Part shown: positions 35,671 to 44,977 of the stretch, piece by piece | How positions within the stretch are numbered: position 1 is the stretch's first letter | Layout: every line of letters starts with the position of its first letter | Assembly: GCA_030426665.1 (NCBI GenBank) | Contig: JAUHYD010000004.1 | Span: 231,598 to 295,597, forward strand | Length of the DNA stretch: 64,000 bases | Direction of reading: 5' to 3' | From: Bacteroidia bacterium | GTDB taxonomy: Bacteria; Bacteroidota; Bacteroidia; Chitinophagales; Chitinophagaceae | Translations under genes and position numbers: made by a program | The notes under the pieces: model-generated | The model's database searches: none | Seen by the model: the letters and a program-made list of their open reading frames with translations, nothing else | Told to the model about the DNA's origin: nothing

Positions 35671-35704
35671 AAAATCGCCGTAGGGGTTAGTCCACGGCGA
35701 TTTT
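35671..35704. terminator. terminator of the rplU-rpmA operon
   Basis: AAAATCGCCGT (35671-35681) pairs perfectly with ACGGCGATTTT (35694-35704). It is symmetrical, starts just after the rpmA stop and ends in a T run when read from the minus strand. Confidence 0.85.
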
Positions 35705-35705
35705 C

Positions 35706-35960
35706 TTAGTTTACTGCGTTTACTGAAATCAGTGTTTTTGTTTTTGTTTTCCGGAATTCCACTATCCCGTCCGACAGGGCGAATATCGTAAAGTCTTTTC
35801 CAAGACCTACATTAGTGCCCGGATGATATACCGTACCTCTCTGGCGAACTATAATGTTGCCGGAAGTAGCGGGCTGACCACCAAATATTTTTACTCCTAG
35901 TCTTTTGCTTTTCGAGTCACGGCCGTTCCTTACACTGCCTTCTCCTTTTTTATGTGCCAT
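35706..35960 (-). CDS. rpmA: 50S ribosomal protein bL27
   Basis: The protein has 84 residues: [20 protein letters not shown], then [20 protein letters not shown] and [10 protein letters not shown], all typical of bL27, whose N-terminal tail reaches the peptidyl-transferase centre. The mature N terminus has no cleavable extension. It follows rplU with a 33-nt gap and ends just before the terminator. Confidence 0.95.
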   Translation of the reverse strand: MAHKKGEGSVRNGRDSKSKRLGVKIFGGQPATSGNIIVRQRGTVYHPGTNVGLGKDFTIFALSDGIVEFRKTKTKTLISVNAVN

Positions 35961-35993
35961 TACTTATTATTATATTACTTTTAAAAGATAAAG

Positions 35994-36293
35994 TTAAGCG
36001 ATTTCGTTGATTTTTATTTTAGTCAAGCTAGCGCGGTACCCGTTTTTCTTTTGGTAGCCTTTTCTGCGCTTTTTCTTGAATACAATAACCTTATCACCTT
36101 TTAAATGATCAATGATTTCTGCCTGAACTTTTTTAGCGTTATTACCTACGGTAATGTCACCATCCTGACTCACCATAAGGATATCAGAAAATTCGACCTT
36201 GTCGCCGGCATTTCCGCCCAAACGATTCACAAACAATTCGTCATTTTGTTTCACCTTGAATTGCTGTCCTGCTATATTAACTATTGCAAACAT
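35994..36293 (-). CDS. rplU: 50S ribosomal protein bL21
   Basis: The protein has 99 residues from the ATG at 36293 (MFAIVNIAGQQFKVKQNDEL); the frame runs 24 nt further but without homology. The C terminus KKRRKGYQKKNGYRASLTKI is the rRNA-binding basic tail. It binds 23S rRNA together with bL20. A minus-strand -7 element TACCTTTG at 36315-36322 lies 21 nt upstream. Confidence 0.95.
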   Translation of the reverse strand: MFAIVNIAGQQFKVKQNDELFVNRLGGNAGDKVEFSDILMVSQDGDITVGNNAKKVQAEIIDHLKGDKVIVFKKKRRKGYQKKNGYRASLTKIKINEIA

Positions 36294-36314
36294 GATATAC
36301 CTAAAATATTTTTG

Positions 36315-36322
36315 CAAAGGTA
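36315..36322 (-). promoter_or_regulatory. -7 element of rplU-rpmA
   Basis: Minus-strand TACCTTTG, full match, 21 nt before the rplU start. Confidence 0.5.
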
Positions 36323-36416
36323 ATGCACTTTTTTATTTTAAACAACAAAAAATTATTATCCTTCGCTTTGGAGGATGGATAGAAGAAGACAGGAAGATTT
36401 AGCGTACACAACGCAC

Positions 36417-36448
36417 ACCTTGCAATTAAATGTAAGGTACGTTTTTTT
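36417..36448 (+). terminator. orphan terminator on the plus strand
   Basis: Stem ACCTTGCA / TGTAAGGT (8 bp, one G-U), loop ATTAAA, then ACG and seven T. No plus-strand gene precedes it within 1 kb; the neighbours to the left are on the minus strand. Confidence 0.55.
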
Positions 36449-36596
36449 GATAACATAAAGTACTAAGTGTTTTAGCTTATGTAAATAATATAGTTGGGTT
36501 TTATTACGTTACCTCTTTATAGCGGAGCTGGTTTCGTTCTATCTCTATGAGCGCCCGAATTAATTATTAGCTTTGCGATTACAATATTTACAGCGG

Positions 36597-38096
36597 ATGA
36601 AAATAAAATCATTTTTGGCACGGCCGTACGCTTATATCGTACACAACAAAGTGCGCAAAGGGATGCACACCGCTGTAGCAGACCAGCAAGCCGTATTGCA
36701 GTATCTTATTAAAGGAGGTGGCAACACCGTTTTCTGTAAAGATCACAACCTTAAAGATGTTAGGAACTATACAGATTTTAAAAATTCTGTTCCTATTCGC
36801 GACTACGAAGCGTTGGTACCATATATTGACCGCATAAAAAATGGTGAGCAAAACGTGTTGTGGAAAGGCAAGCCTATATATTTTGCCAAAACTTCCGGTA
36901 CAACCAGCGGTGTAAAGTATATCCCGATTACCAAAGATTCAATACCAAATCATATTAGTGGTGCCAGAGATGCCCTGCTTTGTTACATGGCAGAAAGCGG
37001 AAACACAGCTTTTGCGGATGGCAAGATGATATTTCTGTCCGGCTCGCCGGAAATGGAACGCGTAGGTGGAATTCCCACGGGCAGGTTGAGCGGTATCGTG
37101 AATCATTACGTTCCCAGATATTTACGAAGCAACCAGTTGCCGTCCTACGAAACAAACTGCATCGAGGACTGGGAGACCAAGCTAGGAAAAATAGTTACAG
37201 AGACACAGCATGAAAGTATGACGCTGATAAGTGGTATCCCGCCATGGATGCAGATGTATTTTGAGTGGTTGGCAGAAGGTAATGAAGGAAAAAAAGTAAA
37301 AGAGCTATTCCCTAAGTTGCAGGTTATAGTGCACGGTGGCGTAAACTTCGAGCCATATCGGGCAAGGCTGATGGAAAGTATAGGTGGAGAGGTAGACCTG
37401 ATCGAAACGTTCCCGGCATCTGAAGGGTTCTTTGCTTTTCAGGACGTGATAGGTGGCGAAGGGCTCCTCCTGAATACAAATTCAGGCATTTTTTATGAAT
37501 TCATTCCTGCCAATGAAATCCACTCAGACAATCCGACCAGACTGTCTCTTGGAGACGTGAAAGTCGGGGAAAATTATGCATTGGTTGTTACTACCAACGC
37601 GGGACTGTGGGGGTATAGCATCGGAGATACGGTCCGTTTTGTAAGCACAGACCCATATCGTCTCGTAGTTACCGGTCGCATAAAGCATTATATATCGGCA
37701 TTTGGGGAGCATGTCATTGCAGAGGAGGTCGAGTCGGCTCTGATGAAAGCTGCCGACAGCTTTAACGTTCAGATTACTGAGTTTACGGTTGCTCCGCAGA
37801 TAGATGTAAAAGGCGAGCTGCCATACCATGAATGGTTTGTAGAGTTTGAGTCAATCCCACCGGACATGAGCTCATTTGCTGTTGCCGTAAACACGCACCT
37901 TGTGCAAAGAAATATCTATTACGAAGACCTCATTGGTGGCGGCATTTTACAACCACTAAAGATCAGATCTATGAAGAAGAACACCTTTATAGAGTATATG
38001 AAGTCTATCGGCCGGTTAGGCGGACAAAATAAAGTACCGCGCCTGAGCAATGACCGGAAAATAGCGGATGCGCTCAGCGAGTGGGTTGACAAATAA
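36597..38096 (+). CDS. GH3-like acyl-adenylating enzyme
   Basis: The enzyme has 499 residues from the ATG at 36597; the frame continues upstream only to a TTG inside the -7 element, so this ATG is preferred. GH3/firefly-luciferase superfamily features: FAKTSGTTSGVKYIPITKDS (ATP-binding loop), a middle IVHGGVNFEPYRARL and the C-terminal GRIKHYISAFGEHVIAEEVE. Plant members link amino acids to hormones; bacterial members have unknown substrates. It is convergent with the following cytochrome-like lipoprotein gene. Confidence 0.85.
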   Translation: MKIKSFLARPYAYIVHNKVRKGMHTAVADQQAVLQYLIKGGGNTVFCKDHNLKDVRNYTDFKNSVPIRDYEALVPYIDRIKNGEQNVLWKGKPIYFAKTSGTTSGVKYIPITKDSIPNHISGARDALLCYMAESGNTAFADGKMIFLSGSPEMERVGGIPTGRLSGIVNHYVPRYLRSNQLPSYETNCIEDWETKLGKIVTETQHESMTLISGIPPWMQMYFEWLAEGNEGKKVKELFPKLQVIVHGGVNFEPYRARLMESIGGEVDLIETFPASEGFFAFQDVIGGEGLLLNTNSGIFYEFIPANEIHSDNPTRLSLGDVKVGENYALVVTTNAGLWGYSIGDTVRFVSTDPYRLVVTGRIKHYISAFGEHVIAEEVESALMKAADSFNVQITEFTVAPQIDVKGELPYHEWFVEFESIPPDMSSFAVAVNTHLVQRNIYYEDLIGGGILQPLKIRSMKKNTFIEYMKSIGRLGGQNKVPRLSNDRKIADALSEWVDK

Positions 38097-38118
38097 GTGT
38101 AATGTTTTTGGCTTGCTA

Positions 38119-38805
38119 TTAATTATCCGGCGCACCTGCTTCTACCCACTTTTCTATTTGCCTTATTTCACAATCGCTCAGTTTATTGCCCCCTTGCGGC
38201 ATCGGGTTAAATCCTGATAGGTGTTTGATATCTCCAATCAGGTTTCCGTTTACTGCAGAATTCATCACATGCAGATAATCAGCAAGGCTGCCTCCGGGAA
38301 CCGAAGCAGAATAGTGGCAACCAACACAATAACTTTGCATGATTGGCTCTATCGCACCACTGTAGGTATAATTGTTAGTGTCACATGGGCTGCCATCACA
38401 AGCGCCGCTATCGATAGCGCCACCAGAAATCCACCGTCTGATAAGCTCAATTGATGCAGCAGACAGGGGTGGTGCACCCTGCGGCATAAAATCTTCACCA
38501 GTAGCAATAGTGATGGAGTGGTATATCTTACTCGCGGCAGGGTTGCCGGGCACGATACCCTTTTTTACAATATTTGCATAACTGTCAAGCGTATACCCTT
38601 CCTCGTGCGAAGAAGCATCGTGGCAGCCACTTTTTGCACAGTTCGATTGAAATATGGGCAGTATATCTTTTTGAAAACATATACCGGTGTCTCCTGTTTG
38701 TTGCGCTACAGGTAGTACATATGGGTCGTGAACACAGGCATTAAGCCCAATAACTAACGTAATAGATGCAAGCAGCAAAAACTTGCCAAGGGGATTTGCA
38801 ATCAT
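38119..38805 (-). CDS. cytochrome-c-like lipoprotein with two heme motifs
   Basis: The protein has 228 residues. Lipobox VIGLNAC (Cys24). The first heme-type motif is CAKSGCH at residues 56-62 (CX4CH, the same spacing and position as in the protein at 3203-4744). A second, CVGCH (CX2CH), follows in MQSYCVGCHYSASVPGG. A pattern QGAPPLSAASIELIRRWISG resembles planctomycete-type cytochrome domains. It probably carries electrons or serves as a heme lipoprotein at the membrane. A minus-strand -7 element TAAATTTG lies at 38831-38838. Confidence 0.8.
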   Translation of the reverse strand: MIANPLGKFLLLASITLVIGLNACVHDPYVLPVAQQTGDTGICFQKDILPIFQSNCAKSGCHDASSHEEGYTLDSYANIVKKGIVPGNPAASKIYHSITIATGEDFMPQGAPPLSAASIELIRRWISGGAIDSGACDGSPCDTNNYTYSGAIEPIMQSYCVGCHYSASVPGGSLADYLHVMNSAVNGNLIGDIKHLSGFNPMPQGGNKLSDCEIRQIEKWVEAGAPDN

Positions 38806-39031
38806 AGATTAATTTAATAATGCGAAAGGCCAAATTTACCAATATTAATTTAATTAGATCTCAATTTGTAGTTCGTTCGTTATCAGCGGCGATAATAAAT
38901 AGATACAGACAGTAACTGTTTACGGGTTTTAAATGCTAATTTGTATCGTCATCGCACCATTCAGCAGATTTTTAGACAGCAATTTTAACTTTTTACATTT
39001 CGTTTAAACTTATAAAGCGCAACTGATTTGT

Positions 39032-39039
39032 TATATTTG
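39032..39039 (+). promoter_or_regulatory. -7 element of the gldF operon
   Basis: TATATTTG, full match, 23 nt before the gldF ATG. Confidence 0.5.
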
Positions 39040-39062
39040 CCAGCCCGCAACAGGACAGAATA

Positions 39063-39812
39063 ATGCGTAGTATTTTCATCAAAGAAATAAATTCCTTTTT
39101 CAGTTCCATAGTGGGCTATGTAGCACTATTGGTGTTTCTGGTCTTCTGTAGTTTGTTTTTGTGGATTATACCCAACTTCAGCATATTAGAATATGGCTAT
39201 GCATCCATGGAACGCTTTTTTGATATCGCGCCCTGGTTGTTGCTTTTGTTAGTGCCCGCGGTTACAATGCGTTCCTTTGCCGATGAGTTCAGAACCGGTA
39301 CCATTGAGTGGCTATCCACAAAACCTGTCTCCGACACAGAGATAATTATGGGCAAATATTTTGCTACGGTTGTCCTTATTATTTTTGCATTACTGCCCAC
39401 TGTTGTGTACGTATACACCATTGACAACTTATCTTATACGGATATCAATATCGATACTGGTGCAATACTTGGCTCCTATATTGGTCTCTTTTTTCTGGCG
39501 GCAACTTTTGCCGCGGTTGGCATTTTTTGTTCATCACTTACTGCCAATCAGGTGGTGGGCTTCTTAATATCGTTGTTTGCCTGCTTCCTTTTGTATACCG
39601 GGTTTGAGCAATTAAGCAAACTACCCAAGTTTTCTGAAGGGATAGATTATTATCTGAGTATGGTGGGAATGGAGTTTCATTACAACTCTATAAGCAGAGG
39701 GCTTATAGACTCTCGCGATGTCATTTATTTTGTTTCTGTAATAGTATTATTTGTTTCGCTTACCCGGTATACGCTCGCTTCCAGAACCAGGGGCGGTGGC
39801 AACATCGGGTAA
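39063..39812 (+). CDS. gldF: gliding-associated ABC transporter permease GldF
   Basis: The protein has 249 residues with six to seven membrane helices (for example VALLVFLVFCSLFLWIIP and LLLLVPAVTMRSFADEFRTG); the SFADEFRTGTIEWLSTKPVS stretch is characteristic of ABC-2-type permeases of the GldF group. With GldA (not in this window) and GldG it forms a transporter required for gliding in Flavobacterium. It is 12 nt before gldG, so operonic. Confidence 0.9.
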   Translation: MRSIFIKEINSFFSSIVGYVALLVFLVFCSLFLWIIPNFSILEYGYASMERFFDIAPWLLLLLVPAVTMRSFADEFRTGTIEWLSTKPVSDTEIIMGKYFATVVLIIFALLPTVVYVYTIDNLSYTDINIDTGAILGSYIGLFFLAATFAAVGIFCSSLTANQVVGFLISLFACFLLYTGFEQLSKLPKFSEGIDYYLSMVGMEFHYNSISRGLIDSRDVIYFVSVIVLFVSLTRYTLASRTRGGGNIG

Positions 39813-39824
39813 ACTTCAGCAGCT

Positions 39825-41561
39825 ATGTCACAACCGGCACGTAAAAACCGACAGCACCAGCAAGCCACGATACGCATCGTGATAATGATGGCTATTGTAG
39901 TCTGTGTTAACGTGTTGGCGGCATATTTTCATACCGGCCTCGACCTCACAAAGGAAAAGCGATTTACACTCACTAAGCCTACCAAAACATTGTTGAATAA
40001 CATGAAGGAGGTGGCCGTGGTAGACGTGTACCTGAAGGGTGAGTTTCCGGCAGGGTTGCAACGGTTGCAGGAAGGCATACGAGAGCGGCTGCGATCCTTC
40101 AAAGAAATAGCAGGGAACAAAATTGTATATCGCTTTATTGACCCATTGGAAGGAAAAACCGAACAGGAAAAGAAGCTGATTGTACACAATCTGCAGTTGA
40201 AGGGCATAAAGGTGATGGAGCTGAAAACGCAGGACGAGGAAGAGTACTCCATGAAGGTATTTTTCCCCTATCTGTTGGTAAAATACAATGGCAGGGAAAT
40301 GCCGATTTACCTCCTTGATGCTCCTCCCGGAAAAAGCTCAGAAGAGGAAATCAGCTATGCGGAAGCAATGCTGGAGTATAAAATAGCAAGCGCCATTAAT
40401 CAGTTGGGAAAGCCTACCAAGCCCAGAATCGCCTATCTGACAGGACACGGTGAGCCACTTGGGGTTAAAACTTACGAAATGTTGCAGACGCTGCCCGGTG
40501 TCTACAATCTGGATTCGCTTGACTTAAGTCATTCGCTCAGCATATCACTTGCCTACGATGCCATCATAATCAATCAGCCAACGGAGAAGTTTAGCGGTCC
40601 TGATAAGTTGAAAATTGATCAGTACGTGATGCGCGGAGGAAAAATATTGTGGGTGGTAAATGCTATGAGGGCATCTCTGGATAGCTTTGTAAATAGTCCG
40701 CAGTTCATTGCTATGAACTACGAAACAGATCTTGACGAACTGTTGTTTAAATACGGTGTTCGGGTCAATCATGATCTCATTGAAGACTACCAATGTAACC
40801 CTTTGCCGAGAGTGCTAAATGATGGCAAGCCTACACTCAACAAATGGGTTTACTTTCCCCGTCTCAATCCGACTGCAGACCATCCGATTGTAAAAAATAT
40901 GGATCTCGTTTTAGCCAGCTTCTCCAGCACCATCGACACGCTAAAGAGTGATGGCATTCAGAAAACGATATTGCTCCATACTTCTAAATACAGCAGAGCT
41001 GCCCGCTCACCGGTGCGGGTTAGCCTCAGCATGATGAGTTATCCCTTGCAACCGGAGATGTTTAACAGGTCATACTTACCGGTAGCAATGCTTCTTGAAG
41101 GTAAATTTTCCTCACTTTACAGAGGACGGTTGGCACCTGAATATCTACGCTTGCTGGACTCATTAAATCAACCGTTTGTTTCCGGTTGTCAGAAAGATAA
41201 CAGCATGATTGTTGTTTCAGTTGGGGAGGTGTTCAGTAATGGGTACACTGCAAAGGACGGTGTGTTGCCGATGGGATATTACCAATACACTGGTGAGTTT
41301 TTTGCCAATAGGAATTTCTTACTCAACTGTATGGAGTATCTCACCGATACGTCAGGTGTACTAGAAGCTCGCTCAAAAGACGTAAAAGTGCGCCTCCTGG
41401 ACCGGGGACGTATTAAGAAAGAGGAAACCAAGTGGCAGGTAGTGAATGTAGGTATACCCATTGCAGTTGTGCTCGTATTTGCATCTGCATACATTTTCTT
41501 CCGAAAGCGTAGATATGAAGTAAAAAACGAAACCGCTAAAAACCCTTCCGCCGATGCGTAA
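39825..41561 (+). CDS. gldG: gliding-associated ABC transporter component GldG
   Basis: The protein has 578 residues. An N-terminal membrane anchor (residues about 15-35) is followed by LTKEKRFTLTKPTKTLLNNM, a GldG hallmark, and a large periplasmic domain with ITGHGEPLGV-like sequence (TGHGEP at about 206) and NQPTEKFSGPDKLKIDQYVM. A second helix near 545-565 ends it. GldG is the extracytoplasmic partner of the GldA/GldF transporter. Its 3' end overlaps the DUF4340 gene by 8 bp. Confidence 0.9.
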   Translation: MSQPARKNRQHQQATIRIVIMMAIVVCVNVLAAYFHTGLDLTKEKRFTLTKPTKTLLNNMKEVAVVDVYLKGEFPAGLQRLQEGIRERLRSFKEIAGNKIVYRFIDPLEGKTEQEKKLIVHNLQLKGIKVMELKTQDEEEYSMKVFFPYLLVKYNGREMPIYLLDAPPGKSSEEEISYAEAMLEYKIASAINQLGKPTKPRIAYLTGHGEPLGVKTYEMLQTLPGVYNLDSLDLSHSLSISLAYDAIIINQPTEKFSGPDKLKIDQYVMRGGKILWVVNAMRASLDSFVNSPQFIAMNYETDLDELLFKYGVRVNHDLIEDYQCNPLPRVLNDGKPTLNKWVYFPRLNPTADHPIVKNMDLVLASFSSTIDTLKSDGIQKTILLHTSKYSRAARSPVRVSLSMMSYPLQPEMFNRSYLPVAMLLEGKFSSLYRGRLAPEYLRLLDSLNQPFVSGCQKDNSMIVVSVGEVFSNGYTAKDGVLPMGYYQYTGEFFANRNFLLNCMEYLTDTSGVLEARSKDVKVRLLDRGRIKKEETKWQVVNVGIPIAVVLVFASAYIFFRKRRYEVKNETAKNPSADA

Positions 41562-42597
41562 AACTATTGTATATGTTGTGGTGCTTGCCATGCTTGCTGC
41601 GGGTGTTTACTACCTGCTGCCCGGCAACAACGATAATACTAACCCTTATGACGAGGCAGAAGCAGGGTTCACTATTGAGGATACCGCCGCAATCGGAAAG
41701 ATATTCATTGCGGGAAGCGATGGTGCTTCTGTCCTGGTAGAGCGTACCGATACCGGATGGATTGTGAACAAGCAGTTCCGGGCACTTAAGAGTACGCTCA
41801 ACATGGTACTCGTTACGCTTATGAAGCAAGAGCCACTCTATCCCGTGACACAAAGCGCATACGATAACGCTATCAAGACGCTTTCTACTCATAGCACTAA
41901 GGTTGAGGTGTATGACCGGGGGGGTAAGAAAATGAAGGTGTTTTATGTAGGTGGTTCCGCAGTCAATAATACCGGGACCAATATGCTGATGGAAGGGGCG
42001 TCGAGGCCATACGTCGTAGAGGCGGCAGGGTTTGTAGGCTACCTCACTGCAAGATATACCTCGAGAGTAAGAGACTGGCGCGACCGTACAGTCTTTGATG
42101 TGCCGGCAAGCGATATAGCTTCCGTATCCGTAGAGTATGCAGAGAAGCCTCAAGAATCATTTACTGTAAAAAGAGCAGGTGATAGTGTTGCGGTATTGGC
42201 CGACAAAGACATAATGAATTTACCCGATGGGCTGAACCAAAAACGCGCGGCATCTTATCTGAGTTTTTTCTCTAACGTGAACTGCGAGGGCTTTCTCAAT
42301 GGATTGGCAGATAATGAAGAAACAATACGTGAGGCGCCAAAGTATAGTACCGTGAAAGTGGTAACGACCAACGGCAAAGTACACCGTGCCGATATATACT
42401 GGATGGCAATCAATAAGCGTAGCAAAAATGTCGATGTCTCGGCATTGGGCGAAGAGTTGCCGGGAGACTATGACTCTGACCGCATGTATGCCGTCACTAA
42501 CGATTACAAAGACACGGTAATGGTGCAGCAGATAGTGTTTAATAACATTCTGCGTAAGGCAAAGGAGTTTTATTATCACGATCAGCACGACAATTAA
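41554..42597 (+). CDS. DUF4340 domain protein
   Basis: The protein has 347 residues. One N-terminal membrane helix (YVVVLAMLAAGVYYLLPG), then beta-rich repeats typical of DUF4340 (FYVGGSAVNNTGTNMLMEGA, VRDWRDRTVFDVPASDIASV). Its start overlaps gldG by 8 bp, so the two are translationally linked. DUF4340 proteins commonly follow GldG-like genes and are presumed to work in the same complex; function not shown. Confidence 0.85.
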   Translation: MRKTIVYVVVLAMLAAGVYYLLPGNNDNTNPYDEAEAGFTIEDTAAIGKIFIAGSDGASVLVERTDTGWIVNKQFRALKSTLNMVLVTLMKQEPLYPVTQSAYDNAIKTLSTHSTKVEVYDRGGKKMKVFYVGGSAVNNTGTNMLMEGASRPYVVEAAGFVGYLTARYTSRVRDWRDRTVFDVPASDIASVSVEYAEKPQESFTVKRAGDSVAVLADKDIMNLPDGLNQKRAASYLSFFSNVNCEGFLNGLADNEETIREAPKYSTVKVVTTNGKVHRADIYWMAINKRSKNVDVSALGEELPGDYDSDRMYAVTNDYKDTVMVQQIVFNNILRKAKEFYYHDQHDN

Positions 42598-42645
42598 AGT
42601 AGTATTTGCGCTGCTGTTTGTAATTCAAACCAATACACAACTTTT

Positions 42646-43296
42646 GTGACCGCCGAAAATCAACACATAGACTGGCTTCGGCAGCGGCTGAGTAACCCAT
42701 TGCCGGGGTTAGCAGCACAGGAGCGAATGATGGGCCGTGTAGTTCGTTCGCCACGGCTGCCACCACCCGACGCCCGGGCAGGAGCGGTATTGTGCCTGTT
42801 ATACCCTCACGAAGATAGTCTGCATGTACTGTTGATGAAGCGCAGGGAAGACCGCACCGCTCATAGCGGACAGGTAAGCTTTCCCGGTGGTAAGCATGAA
42901 CCCGAAGACGAAAGCTATGTGGTAACAGCACTCCGCGAGGCGCATGAGGAAGTAGGAGTGTTGCCATCAGAGGTAGATGTGCTGGGAGGGCTGACGTCAC
43001 TATACATTCCGGTGAGCAATTTCAATGTGTTTCCGTTTGTGGGATATATGCCACAGCGTCCGGAGCTCATCCTAAGTGAAACAGAAGTGTCCTACACCAT
43101 AGAAACACCGCTGCACACCCTGCTCGATAACGACAAAAAAATAGTAACCGATGTTATCTCTCCGGCGGTTTCCGGCAAAATAAAAAACGTAAAAGCTTAC
43201 CGCCTGGATGATGGAACCATCATTTGGGGTGCCACAGCAATGATAATAAGCGAACTGGAAACCATCGTAAAGGAGTACAACGGCATCTGGCGTTGA
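42646..43296 (+). CDS. Nudix hydrolase, CoA pyrophosphatase type
   Basis: The enzyme has 216 residues and starts at GTG. The CoA-type signature HSGQVSFPGGKHEPEDESY leads into the Nudix helix TALREAHEEVGV (REAHEEVG), with the acidic metal ligands intact. It cleaves CoA or a related nucleoside diphosphate. It lies 48 nt after the gldFG-DUF4340 genes and could be co-transcribed, but a separate promoter cannot be excluded. Confidence 0.88.
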   Translation: MTAENQHIDWLRQRLSNPLPGLAAQERMMGRVVRSPRLPPPDARAGAVLCLLYPHEDSLHVLLMKRREDRTAHSGQVSFPGGKHEPEDESYVVTALREAHEEVGVLPSEVDVLGGLTSLYIPVSNFNVFPFVGYMPQRPELILSETEVSYTIETPLHTLLDNDKKIVTDVISPAVSGKIKNVKAYRLDDGTIIWGATAMIISELETIVKEYNGIWR

Positions 43297-43322
43297 TATG
43301 TTCCCGTTTGGAGCATATATCC

Positions 43323-43330
43323 TAACTTTA
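43323..43330 (+). promoter_or_regulatory. -7 element of the NHL gene
   Basis: TAACTTTA ends 4 nt before the ATG at 43335. Confidence 0.4.
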
Positions 43331-43334
43331 CTAC

Positions 43335-44921
43335 ATGAGATATGCCGTACTTATACTACTCTCCCTCCTCTGCACCACTACACACGCACAGATTATTACT
43401 ACTGTAGTGGGAGGTGGGGCAGGCGGAGGAACGGACGGTTACGGCAGTGGACTGCCTGCTACCAATGCCACTCTTGGAAACTTTGCAGGAATTGCAATTG
43501 ACAGTTATGGGAATTTGTATATAGCTGATAAGGACCGGCAAATTATTAGAAAGGTCGATGCCTTAACAAGTGTCATAACTACTGTTGTTGGAACTGGGGT
43601 TGGTGGGTTTAGTGGCGATGGAGGACCGGCAACAAATGCGCAAATAAATAGTCCGGGATGGGTGGCATTTGATTCACATGGCAATTTGGTTTTTACGGAT
43701 AGGGCAAACCATCGACTTAGGCGTGTAAACTCACTTGGAATTATTGAAACTATTGCAGGTATTGGTACTGTTGGATTTAGTGGCGATGGCTTTGCTGCTA
43801 CATCTGCTCAGCTATCTGCCCCACAAAGTTTGTGTATTGATTCGGGTGATAATATTTACATAACGGACAATGGAAATTCCCGAATAAGGCGAGTAAATGT
43901 TGCGGGAATTATTGAAACTATTGCAGGTGTTGGTGCTGCAGGGTTTAGTGGTGACGGAGGTCCCGCAACTGCGGCAGGACTCGAAGGAATCCTTGGCATA
44001 CATCTTGATGGCTCAAGTAGTCTTTATGTATGTGAGTGGTTAGGGCATCGGGTTAGGAAAATAAATTTGACTTCAGGTATCATTTCTACGTTTGCCGGAA
44101 ATAGTGCGTCGCCCTATACAGCTGATGGTGTCCCTGCTACCACATCAGGTGTAGATCCGTTTGATGTATCGGTAGATGATGTCGGAAACGTTTATATAGC
44201 AGATTTAGTAAACAATAGAGTCCGCAAAGTTGATACGTTTGGAGTTATCCACACAATTGTGGGAGATGGTGTAGCCGGATATAGCGGAGATGGAGGAGCC
44301 GCAACAGCGGCCTCACTTAATCGACCTGCAGGAGTTACATTGGATAAGTGTGGCAACTTATATATAGCAGACAATCAAAACTATCGAGTCCGCAAAGTAA
44401 CCTTCAACCCCTATACCACTCCCACCATCACTGTCACAAGCACATCAACTGCGGCAGTAGGAGCAACTGTTACAGTCAATGCAGTAGTAAGTGGTGCGGG
44501 CAGCGGCTACAGTATAAAGTGGTATCGCAATTCCGTATTGTTCAGTACTACTACAGTGCCTGTCACTACCTACACCAAGGGTGCCGGTACAGATACCATT
44601 ACAGCTCGTGTACTTCCAGCCTACACTTATTGTTATGATAGCGCTACCGCTGCGCCCTGTTTTGTATCAGAGTCGGTAAGTGTGCCGGAGCCACGGCTGT
44701 TGCAGGGTGTCACCATCACTCCCAATCCCGCCCGCGACAGGCTGTACCTCTCTGCTGCAGCTGTCATACACACTATTACTATCACCAATCTGCTCGGGCA
44801 AACCCTCCACCAACAGCAAAACACCACTACTACCGCCACAGCAGACATCAGCACCCTGCCACCGGGTACCTATCTGCTCCACCTGAACGAAACTTATGTA
44901 AGGAGGTTTGTAAAAGAATAG
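43335..44921 (+). CDS. NHL-repeat beta-propeller protein with T9SS sorting domain
   Basis: The protein has 528 residues. Signal peptide (YAVLILLSLLCTTTHA/QI), then about six NHL blades (DSYGNLYIADKDRQIIRKVD; FDSHGNLVFTDRANHRLRRV; DKCGNLYIADNQNYRVRKV) with intervening GVGGFSGDGGPATNA loops. A PKD/Ig-like unit lies at about 365-435. The tail GVTITPNPARDRLYLS ... PPGTYLLHLNE ... RRFVKE is a type A sorting domain. Secreted through T9SS, probably binds a ligand at the cell surface. Confidence 0.88.
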   Translation: MRYAVLILLSLLCTTTHAQIITTVVGGGAGGGTDGYGSGLPATNATLGNFAGIAIDSYGNLYIADKDRQIIRKVDALTSVITTVVGTGVGGFSGDGGPATNAQINSPGWVAFDSHGNLVFTDRANHRLRRVNSLGIIETIAGIGTVGFSGDGFAATSAQLSAPQSLCIDSGDNIYITDNGNSRIRRVNVAGIIETIAGVGAAGFSGDGGPATAAGLEGILGIHLDGSSSLYVCEWLGHRVRKINLTSGIISTFAGNSASPYTADGVPATTSGVDPFDVSVDDVGNVYIADLVNNRVRKVDTFGVIHTIVGDGVAGYSGDGGAATAASLNRPAGVTLDKCGNLYIADNQNYRVRKVTFNPYTTPTITVTSTSTAAVGATVTVNAVVSGAGSGYSIKWYRNSVLFSTTTVPVTTYTKGAGTDTITARVLPAYTYCYDSATAAPCFVSESVSVPEPRLLQGVTITPNPARDRLYLSAAAVIHTITITNLLGQTLHQQQNTTTTATADISTLPPGTYLLHLNETYVRRFVKE

Positions 44922-44977
44922 CGCTTAGTTTGAGCATTTATAGCGGCATTGCTAATGAAGTCGTAGTGTGTCCAGAC

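Noticed and set aside
35146-35709. Plus-strand frame rich in Gly, Ala, Phe and Leu opposite the Lys/Ala/Pro gene
   Set aside because: It is the mirror of the repeat in the opposite strand and has no start signals.
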